Assembly (NCBI GenBank): GCA_017510875.1
Contig: JAFWLX010000079.1
Span: 1-11,289, forward strand
Direction of reading: 5' to 3'
DNA length: 11,289 nucleotides
Source: Atopobiaceae bacterium
GTDB taxonomy: Bacteria > Actinomycetota > Coriobacteriia > Coriobacteriales > Atopobiaceae
In this document: positions 5,369 through 11,289 of the stretch, piece by piece
Layout: each line of letters begins with the position of its first letter
How positions within the stretch are numbered: position 1 is the stretch's first letter
Translations under genes and position numbers: made by a program
The notes under the pieces: model-generated
Database searches by the model: none
Seen by the model: the letters and a program-made list of their open reading frames with translations, nothing else
What the model was told of the DNA's origin: nothing

Positions 5369-6274
5369 ATGGGCAAGGAGGTAGGCAGGAAGGTTATTGC
5401 AGCTCTGCGCAAGCTGATAAGCTACGCGCTGGTTGCCGTGCTCTGCCTCCCTCTTGCCATGGGGTGCTACGCCCTGTGGGACAGCCACATGGTCTACGAG
5501 CGAGCGAACGTAGACCAGTGGCAGCCCTACAAGCCCACCGAGCCCGAGCCAATCTCGTTCTGGGAGCTGCAGAGGATCAACCCCGAGGTGCGGGCGTGGC
5601 TTTCGGTGTATGGGACGAACATCGACTATCCCGTATGCCAGACCGCGCCTGGTGGTGAGGACAAGTACCTCACTACCAATGCCAAAGGCGAGTACTCACT
5701 ATCTGGTGCACTGTTCATAGATACGGCAAACGCTGGTGACTTCAGCGACTTTGCCACAATCGTGTACGGCCACCACATGGAGAACAACGTGATGTTTGGT
5801 CAGATTACCGACTTCACGGAGAGGGAGTTTTTCGACGAGCACCGCTATGGCGACCTCTTTGTGAATGACGTGCATCGCGGTCTTGAGTTCTTCTGCTACA
5901 TGGATGCCGACGCCTACGACTTTGACATCTATCGTCACACGTTTGTGGGCGAAGGCGAGCGAGAGGGCTACATAGCGCTTTTGCGCGAACGTGCAACGTG
6001 GTGGCGCGAGGACGTCTCGGTTGGTGCGGACGACAGGATTGTGCTGCTCTCTACCTGTGCGACGGGCAGCACCAATGCACGCGCCATTTTGGTGGGCAAG
6101 CTCTACGGGGAACGCTTCAGGAACCCGTTCGTCAAGGTTCCCAATCTTGGGACGGGCGTGGATGTCCTTGAGGGCTGGATGGGCATTCCCACGTGGTGTT
6201 GGGCGGTACTGGCACTCTTCGCGATTTTGGTCATCGCGTTGGTGGCAGATAGAAGAAGGCGGAAACGTGCATAG
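5369..6274 (+). CDS. Class B sortase, probable pilus polymerase
   Basis: This 301-residue membrane-anchored cysteine transpeptidase has an N-terminal membrane segment (about 14-33) and a sortase domain. A second hydrophobic segment near the end (about 272-292) precedes a basic tail. Class B features are the run LQRINPEVRAWLSVYGTNIDYPVCQ (roughly 67-91), GALFIDTAN and IVYGHHMENNVMFGQI. Catalytic residues are visible: His135 (YGHHM), Cys230 (LLSTCAT) and Arg238 (NARAILVG). The C-terminal membrane anchor is more typical of pilus-polymerising sortases than of haem-linked SrtB. S. pyogenes M1 also uses a class B sortase (Spy0129) to polymerise its FctA-type pilin, and the gene order here is the same: pilin, sortase, small pilin. 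The ATG at 5369 has a modest site (AGGA, 5361-5364). The gene overlaps the next one if that starts at GTG 6267. It probably joins the pilin lysine to the SPTG threonine, and no second sortase is in the window. Confidence 0.93.
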   Translation: MGKEVGRKVIAALRKLISYALVAVLCLPLAMGCYALWDSHMVYERANVDQWQPYKPTEPEPISFWELQRINPEVRAWLSVYGTNIDYPVCQTAPGGEDKYLTTNAKGEYSLSGALFIDTANAGDFSDFATIVYGHHMENNVMFGQITDFTEREFFDEHRYGDLFVNDVHRGLEFFCYMDADAYDFDIYRHTFVGEGEREGYIALLRERATWWREDVSVGADDRIVLLSTCATGSTNARAILVGKLYGERFRNPFVKVPNLGTGVDVLEGWMGIPTWCWAVLALFAILVIALVADRRRRKRA

Positions 6275-7031
6275 GAGCATGCGACAGAGAAGTAGGTGCA
6301 TAGCAGCACTGCTGCTGGTGCTGCTTGCGTCGTGTGCCTGTACGCTTTTGCTCTCTCGGCCTGCCTTGGCAGAAGAAGTGACCGCAAAGGGACAGATTCG
6401 CTTCTTCCAGGAGTACCGCGTAAATGTGTCGGGACTCCAGAACACCTTTGACTACGAAATCGTGCCCACCGAGGTGGACGCTCCATCATTCGTCGATAGC
6501 TCCGGTGTAGTTGTCAAGGAGTTCTCGCTCAAGCGTGATCAGGAGATCTGGTTTACCATTCCAGTGAATGCGCAAGTAAGCCCTTCGGCCGAGCAGCTGG
6601 TGTATCACTACAAGCTGCAGCCCAAGAAGGCCAAGCTGTCAAACGGCCTCTATTATGTGGACCTGTTGAGCACGGACCTGAAGGCGGGTGTCAACGTCTA
6701 CTACCTGGAGCTGTACATCCAACTCTCGAGTGCGGACGCCGGTGCTGCGATTGTCACGCCCATTGTGCACGTGGAGGGCTGGGATGGTCCCAAGGTTACG
6801 GACCCCGGTTGGCGTATAGCGTATGACGAGAAGGCTGCCGAGGAGTCGAAGAGCTCTGAAGAGACGAAGAAGTCGAGTACATCCGGAAGCTCCTCATCTC
6901 GTACCTCGCTCTCCAAGACGGGAGACACGTACGACGCAACGCTCGTGATGAGCTGCGTAGCCTATGGCACAGTCCTGCTGTTGGCGGGCCTGCTCTTGCG
7001 TCGCAGGAAGGCGGGTGAGGGCAATGCGTAG
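6267..7031 (+). CDS. Small FctB-like pilin with LSKTG sorting motif (probable basal or anchor subunit)
   Basis: This protein of about 254 residues has a signal peptide (ALA cleavage near residue 35), one beta-rich domain of about 150 residues and a Ser/Lys/Glu-rich stalk (about 190-214). It ends with an LSKTG sorting motif (215-219), a membrane segment and the tail RRRKAGEGNA. The domain phrases 'YRVNVSGLQNTFDYEIVPTEVDAPSF' (about 45-70) and 'KRDQEIWFTIPV' recall the short FctB-type pilins that anchor streptococcal pili to peptidoglycan, but the match is weak. Two starts are possible. GTG at 6267 has purine-rich AAGAAGG (6253-6259) seven bases before it and overlaps the sortase stop by eight bases. 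ATG at 6279 has AGGAG only one base away. GTG is preferred. An LASC sequence at 20-23 could be a lipobox, so a lipoprotein signal cannot be excluded. The gene overlaps the adhesin start by eight bases. Confidence 0.8.
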   Translation: MHRSMRQRSRCIAALLLVLLASCACTLLLSRPALAEEVTAKGQIRFFQEYRVNVSGLQNTFDYEIVPTEVDAPSFVDSSGVVVKEFSLKRDQEIWFTIPVNAQVSPSAEQLVYHYKLQPKKAKLSNGLYYVDLLSTDLKAGVNVYYLELYIQLSSADAGAAIVTPIVHVEGWDGPKVTDPGWRIAYDEKAAEESKSSEETKKSSTSGSSSSRTSLSKTGDTYDATLVMSCVAYGTVLLLAGLLLRRRKAGEGNA

Positions 7032-10000
7032 AGGCATAGGCTGGCAGTGCAACGAAACCTTGCGCAAGGTGCTCGCAATCTTCCTGAGTGTCGCACTGGC
7101 TTTGGGAAGCGTCCCGGTGACACCCGCACTGGCCGAGGAGCTTGATGCTGCGCTTGAAAACCTGGAGCAGATAGACGGTCTTGATCAGAACGATCAGGAT
7201 GAGTCCCAGCAGAAGGACGAATCCCAGGTTGAAGAGTCTGACGGCGGTGAGGCCGAGCAGAACGAATCCGATGAAGCCGCAACTGACGATGCTGCTGTGG
7301 AGCAGACCGAACAGCTTCCCAAAGCACAGCAGAACGAAAAGGCAGTGGTTGAAGAGAACGAAGAGCCTGGCGAAGAGACCGAGGACGAAGAAGAGCCCGA
7401 TGAGGCTGATTTCGAAGGCGGCAAGCTCAGCAAGAAGATTAAGGTCGACGACGATCACTACTTCAAGGTTGTTATTTCGTACGACGATGAGGCGAATATC
7501 CCCGAGGGCGCAGAGTTGCACGTAATCATTCCGGAGCTTGACGGCGCCAAAAAAGAGCGCAAGCAACGCCTTGGGAAGATTCTCGAGCTTGAGGATGGCG
7601 ACCGCATCCTGGGAACCGAGTATCTGGACGTCTCGATTGAGGCCGACGGCAAGACGGTAACACCCGCTTCCGAGGTTGAGGTAACCGTACAGACCAACAC
7701 CATAAAAGCCGCCCGATCGGCTGCTCTCGAGATTGCGTTGGGTATGGAAGGCGCGCAGGGCAATGATGCCGAGCAGCACGTCATCCCTGAGAACCGCACC
7801 AAGGATAAGAAGGGCGCTCATACTGCGCTGACCTTCTCGACGGAGAAGCTAGGTAGGATTGCCATCGCATGCGTCGTGGCGAAGCAGGAGTTGTGGACCG
7901 GAAACGGTCTTGAGGTGTCGCTCCTGACGCCACGCTATGGCATGACGGTTGAGGTTTCAGATGCGGCTGCACCGAGCTTGGATGAGGGTGTGGATCTGCT
8001 GGCCTGCTATGCCACGCAGGTTGATCCCGCACCTGCATATGGTACCAACCTCTGGATTGCCGCACGCCGCATTGCAGCAGACGATGATCAGGCTACCGAC
8101 GCCTCTGTGGGCGTGACGGCGTACCGACTGCTCGATGGCGCCTCGGAGGTCAAACTCTTTGGGCCTGAGGGGACCAAGCAGTCCAAGGCAGTACGTGCTG
8201 GCGATAAGCTGCTGCTGGTGTGGGACAGCGGGTATCGGAGCACCACACTCAGCATGTCTGACGTCACCATCGAAGGCATGATGCCCGAGGGCACGCAGGG
8301 CGAGGCGCATGATGTCACGCAGAACTACGAGGATCCCACGGCCCTCCTGCGCAAGGTTGATGCTGAGGCAGCCACTGAGGTTGCGACAGGCACGCGTGAG
8401 GTTTCGACCATCGCCGCCTACGACATCACTCTTGAGGCGGACGGCGATGAGTATCAGCCCGACGAAGAGCATCCCCTGACGGTGACGATTGCCAACGAAA
8501 CTGTTGATGAGGCGATTGCTGCGGGCAAGCAGGTGCAGGTCTGGCATGTGGCAGATGATAAGACGATCGATGTCATCGATGACTATCGGCTTGAGGATGG
8601 TGTCATCTCGTTCGAGGCACCGGGGTTCAGCGACTACATCCTCGTTGCTCAAGCCGAGACAGACACCGTAATGACCTCCACAACCTTTAACATTCGGGCT
8701 AGTGCGAAAGGCTACGCGCGCGCTTCACTGGTCACTTTCACTGATACGGATGGAAACCCCATCAGGGGAACCGTCACGGGAACGCTCGACATTGCGTACA
8801 CGGGCGGTGGAAGCGAGGCAAACGAGACCAATTCCATCGACATGTACAGCTTCATAGACAAGCTTGATCCGACCATTGCCGACGAGTACGACTTCTCGCG
8901 CGTGTATGTACAGCTCAGAAACGACCAGAAAGACTTCCGGCGCATCATGGTGGGCGACAACACCGCGATTGGTGGTAGTGACGCAAACCCGTATCGTGCC
9001 TACTTCCACATGAATGACGTTTCCGAAAACGCGGCGGGACATGATTACAACGGCACATGGTATCAGCTGAGCATCGGTGGCAAGATGGATGACATTTACA
9101 TCGAGTTCTACCATGTGGCTCCAGCGACGTTCCATGCAATCGACATGCGCAACGACCCAGTGGAAGGTGCCACGTTTGCCCTTTATACCGATGCAAAATG
9201 TCTCAACCCCTTTGAGTACAAGGACGAGGCAGTCACAGCTGTATCTGACAGCAACGGTGTGGTCTCGTTCGGCAAGATTCCTCGTGGCACCTACTACATG
9301 AAGGAAACCGTCGTTCCTGAGGGTTACAAGAAGACAACGAGCGTCCATACGATTGTTGTTGACGGGGAGACCGCGATTGCCGATGTGGTTCACGAGGATG
9401 ACGACGGCAGCATCATCATCGCTGACGTCTTGGAGATGACGCTCACAAAGGAATGGGGTGATAACAAAGACCATCAGAATGAGAGTGTTCTGATTACGGT
9501 CTACGCACAGGGTGAGGTTGTCGAAGCGGTCACATTGAACGCCCAGAACAACTGGACACAAACGCTCAGCGACCTCGATCCTAACGAGGCGTACATGATC
9601 AGCGAAACCAGCGTGACCAGTAATGGTAGAGATGTGACCCAGAGTTGGATTCCGACCATCGAGTTTGAGGAGAGAGATTCTCACGCCGAGTACTACAAGG
9701 CCGATGAGTTCCAGAGAGAGAAGCAGTACGTCGTAATTACCACGACACAGAGTGGTACGCGTGCACTCATAGGCGGAAGCAGCCTGACGACTACGCCCCT
9801 TACGGTCAGTGCAGACGGAAGCAAGATTGCGGGGACGGTCACTGACGAGATGCTGTGGAACGTCGAGAGCCTCACGCAGGACGGTGTCATTGCGCTTCGG
9901 AACGAGAAATCGGGCAAGTACTTAGACCAAAACGGAAAGTGGTATCTCAATCCAGAATATCCCGTGCCGCTGTATATGCGTCACAGTAATGATGACGGTC

Positions 10001-11127
10001 AGATACGGTTCTACCATCGTGCCAACATGAATAATGCGATCGCGTACTATCTGTACATGTGGTATAGCGGCGCTAAAGAGGGTCAGGTAGACCGTTATTG
10101 GAACGATGCGAGCCAGGCTGGTGTCTTTGAGCTGTATCGCAAGGTCAATGTGCGTACTGTCGACGTGACCATCACGAACAAAGCCACGGAGTACCCCATT
10201 CGCATCAGGAATCTGACCTATCCCCAGGGCGCGGCCCTGCCCAACATGACCTTTGATCTCTACAGCGAAGAAGACTACGGCGAGACGAATCCTGGCACGC
10301 CGCTCATAAGCTCGTTGACGGCCAATGCGAACGGCTACCTTGAGAACGCTGCGGGTGAGAGTCTGCTCGAGCTCAGTGCGGGGCAGTACCTGCTCGTGCA
10401 GACGAGCACGCTTGAGGACGAGGGCTTTGTTCCGTTGTCGAAGCCGGTGAAGTTTACCATCACGCGTCGTGGTGCGCTCAGGGTTGCCCAGACCGACCAA
10501 GAGTTCACTGGCTTTACCTACAGCACCACGATGACGGAGGGTGAAACCACCATTCCCGTGCTGCAAGTGCCCAACAACAGGCCCGGAACGCTTGAGCTGA
10601 CGCTTGACGTACAAGGGGAGTACGCAGACCAGTCGCGCGAGTTTGAGTTCGAACTGACGATTCCCGAGGGCGTGAATTCACTGAGTGGAACCCTAGACGG
10701 CGAAACGGTGACGTTCGATGAGGATAACCACACCTTCGTGCTCAAGCACGGGCAGACGCTGCGTCTGGAGGGTGTGCCGGCGGCTGAGTCATACGTGTTT
10801 ACGCAAACCAACGAGCGCGTGGCAGCAGTGAAGCATGAGGGCGATGGGCTCTATGAGGCCACTGCACAGGCTACGCCGGCAGCAGGCTCGCAGAGCACCG
10901 TAACCGTGACCCAGGATGCGTCCGATGCTCGTATCGTGACCATCTCCGGTTTGCGCAGCACCAGCGACGATCCTGCGCGCGTGACCATCATCAACGAGCT
11001 GCCTGACGAGCAGGTGCTGCCCACTGGCATTAACGACAACGCCCCAATCTGGGCCGTCATCGCCGCGGCAAGCCTCTGCGCGCTGGCGCTGCTTTGGCTG
11101 CGTCGTCGTCGCTTTGCAAGAGTCTAG
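7024..11127 (+). CDS. Large LPTG-anchored multidomain pilus adhesin (tip protein candidate)
   Basis: This is a 1367-residue secreted wall-anchored protein. In order: a signal peptide with cleavage near A37; a strongly acidic, Glu/Asp/Gln-rich low-complexity stretch (38-131); two related beta-sandwich modules ending near 288 and 543, the second in the common adhesin style DITLEADG...FSDYILVA; and an unassigned module (about 547-700). Then follow a SpaA-like domain (702-803, with YYMKETVVPEGY), a Cna_B domain opening at TLTKEWGDN (Lys809, Glu861), a lectin-like stretch (about 898-1040) with 'IALRNEKSGKYLDQNGKWYL', the Cna_B closing strand VTITN (Asn1052), a second SpaA-like domain (about 1055-1185) and a final Ig-like domain (1187-1328). 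LPTG is at 1332-1335, followed by a membrane segment and LRRRRFARV. The ATG at 7024 overlaps the previous gene by eight bases. Role as tip adhesin is inferred from size, modular build and operon position, as with Cpa of S. pyogenes, though no thioester domain was recognised. Ligand unknown. Confidence 0.88.
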   Translation: MRRGIGWQCNETLRKVLAIFLSVALALGSVPVTPALAEELDAALENLEQIDGLDQNDQDESQQKDESQVEESDGGEAEQNESDEAATDDAAVEQTEQLPKAQQNEKAVVEENEEPGEETEDEEEPDEADFEGGKLSKKIKVDDDHYFKVVISYDDEANIPEGAELHVIIPELDGAKKERKQRLGKILELEDGDRILGTEYLDVSIEADGKTVTPASEVEVTVQTNTIKAARSAALEIALGMEGAQGNDAEQHVIPENRTKDKKGAHTALTFSTEKLGRIAIACVVAKQELWTGNGLEVSLLTPRYGMTVEVSDAAAPSLDEGVDLLACYATQVDPAPAYGTNLWIAARRIAADDDQATDASVGVTAYRLLDGASEVKLFGPEGTKQSKAVRAGDKLLLVWDSGYRSTTLSMSDVTIEGMMPEGTQGEAHDVTQNYEDPTALLRKVDAEAATEVATGTREVSTIAAYDITLEADGDEYQPDEEHPLTVTIANETVDEAIAAGKQVQVWHVADDKTIDVIDDYRLEDGVISFEAPGFSDYILVAQAETDTVMTSTTFNIRASAKGYARASLVTFTDTDGNPIRGTVTGTLDIAYTGGGSEANETNSIDMYSFIDKLDPTIADEYDFSRVYVQLRNDQKDFRRIMVGDNTAIGGSDANPYRAYFHMNDVSENAAGHDYNGTWYQLSIGGKMDDIYIEFYHVAPATFHAIDMRNDPVEGATFALYTDAKCLNPFEYKDEAVTAVSDSNGVVSFGKIPRGTYYMKETVVPEGYKKTTSVHTIVVDGETAIADVVHEDDDGSIIIADVLEMTLTKEWGDNKDHQNESVLITVYAQGEVVEAVTLNAQNNWTQTLSDLDPNEAYMISETSVTSNGRDVTQSWIPTIEFEERDSHAEYYKADEFQREKQYVVITTTQSGTRALIGGSSLTTTPLTVSADGSKIAGTVTDEMLWNVESLTQDGVIALRNEKSGKYLDQNGKWYLNPEYPVPLYMRHSNDDGQIRFYHRANMNNAIAYYLYMWYSGAKEGQVDRYWNDASQAGVFELYRKVNVRTVDVTITNKATEYPIRIRNLTYPQGAALPNMTFDLYSEEDYGETNPGTPLISSLTANANGYLENAAGESLLELSAGQYLLVQTSTLEDEGFVPLSKPVKFTITRRGALRVAQTDQEFTGFTYSTTMTEGETTIPVLQVPNNRPGTLELTLDVQGEYADQSREFEFELTIPEGVNSLSGTLDGETVTFDEDNHTFVLKHGQTLRLEGVPAAESYVFTQTNERVAAVKHEGDGLYEATAQATPAAGSQSTVTVTQDASDARIVTISGLRSTSDDPARVTIINELPDEQVLPTGINDNAPIWAVIAAASLCALALLWLRRRRFARV
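9718..10140 (+). other. Lectin-like (beta-trefoil-like) segment inserted in the adhesin
   Basis: Residues about 899-1039 of the adhesin begin KQYVVITTTQSG and contain LWNVESLTQDGVIALRNEKS followed by GKYLDQNGKWYL. The end is rich in aromatic residues (AYYLYMWYSG, VFELYRKV). Repeated 'L.N..SGKYLD'-type strands are seen in ricin-type beta-trefoil carbohydrate-binding domains. Only one clear repeat is visible, so the fold is a suggestion. Confidence 0.4.
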
Positions 11128-11135
11128 AACTTGGC

Positions 11136-11289
11136 TTACTCCCAGCTCTTCCAGACGTCAGGGGCGTATCCCACGGTGGCCGTTCTTCCATTGCGCACGA
11201 TGGGCTGGCGCAGGACCTGCTGGTTCTCAAGAAGCTTGTCAAGCAGCAGGTTCTCGGGTGTGTGCAGATCGGACGAGCGTCGCGGCGGG
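11136..11289 (-). CDS. ArsC/Spx-family (glutaredoxin-like) protein, C-terminal part
   Basis: The last 50 residues are visible on the minus strand. They end in LLDKLLENQQVLRQPIVRNG, then RTATVGYAPDVWKSWE and a TAA at 11136-11138. The pattern 'LL..P...RQPIVRNG..A.VGY.P..W..' is characteristic of the ArsC/Spx family of thioredoxin-fold proteins, where the conserved Arg and Pro-Ile lie near the active-site groove. The N-terminal half with the Cys-x-x-Cys or Cys-x-x-Ser motif is outside the window. Whether this is an arsenate reductase-like enzyme, an Spx/MgsR-type regulator or another subgroup therefore cannot be told. It converges on the adhesin gene with only eight bases between the stop codons and no visible terminator, so the two transcripts probably overlap. 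Confidence 0.85.
   Translation of the reverse strand, partial: PPRRSSDLHTPENLLLDKLLENQQVLRQPIVRNGRTATVGYAPDVWKSWE

Noticed and set aside
5699..9684. Several minus-strand frames of 230-340 codons opposite the sortase and adhesin (e.g. 5699-6445, 6796-7821, 8725-9684)
   Set aside because: All lie antisense to well-supported genes, show no recognisable domains and have no matching operon structure.
7024..11127. Thioester adhesin domain (as in Cpa) in the large adhesin
   Set aside because: The few cysteines outside the signal and membrane segments (e.g. IAIACVVA, LLACYATQ, DAKCLNPF) do not sit in a recognisable thioester-domain context.
11128..11135. Shared terminator between the adhesin and the convergent ArsC/Spx-type gene
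   Set aside because: Only eight bases separate the stop codons and no hairpin with a T-run is present there.
1..11289. tRNA or rRNA genes, CRISPR arrays, integrase or phage genes
   Set aside because: No such patterns were seen on either strand. The only mobile-type signals are the IS debris at 2783-3522.

Overview
The window most likely comes from a moderately GC-rich actinobacterium of the class Coriobacteriia (Olsenella/Atopobium/Collinsella-like). This is inferred from a stand-alone AICAR transformylase paired with an archaeal-type IMP cyclohydrolase, from the GC-rich coding style, and from a sortase-built pilus locus. No ribosomal or other taxonomic marker is present, so the assignment is tentative.

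Layout. (1) 17-1835, minus strand: a two-gene operon for the last two steps of de novo IMP synthesis, a PurO-type IMP cyclohydrolase followed one base later by a PurH-type AICAR transformylase. Its leader (about 1982-1871) holds a clear ZTP/ZMP riboswitch whose 3' GGGCA element is shared with an intrinsic terminator. (2) 2097-2714, plus strand: a good promoter and a signal peptidase I-like protein that keeps the serine but has glycine where the catalytic lysine should be. (3) 2715-3769: about 1 kb of insertion-sequence debris. It contains a 247-bp MITE-like element with perfect 28-bp terminal inverted repeats, a 136-codon zinc-ribbon fragment that looks like the N-terminus of an ISL3-type transposase, and the pilus promoter region. 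(4) 3770-11127, plus strand: a tight four-gene pilus operon made of an FctA-like backbone pilin, a class B sortase, a small FctB-like pilin and a 1367-residue multidomain tip adhesin. (5) 11136-11289, minus strand: the 3' end of an ArsC/Spx-family gene, convergent with the adhesin.

How the genes fit together. Signal-peptidase-like protein, FctA-type pilin, class B sortase and FctB-type pilin is the same set and order as in the FCT pilus region of Streptococcus pyogenes, where SipA (an inactive signal-peptidase homologue) and a class B sortase build the Spy0128 pilus. Here a large Cpa-like adhesin lies at the end instead of the start. Each of the three surface proteins carries a different sorting motif (SPTG, LSKTG, LPTG). 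The backbone pilin keeps two complete Lys/Glu/Asn isopeptide triads by inspection, whereas three of the four Ig-like domains of the adhesin have lost the lysine. The one adhesin domain with an intact triad seems to be split by a roughly 140-residue lectin-like insertion. These domain and motif readings are by eye and no database search was possible.
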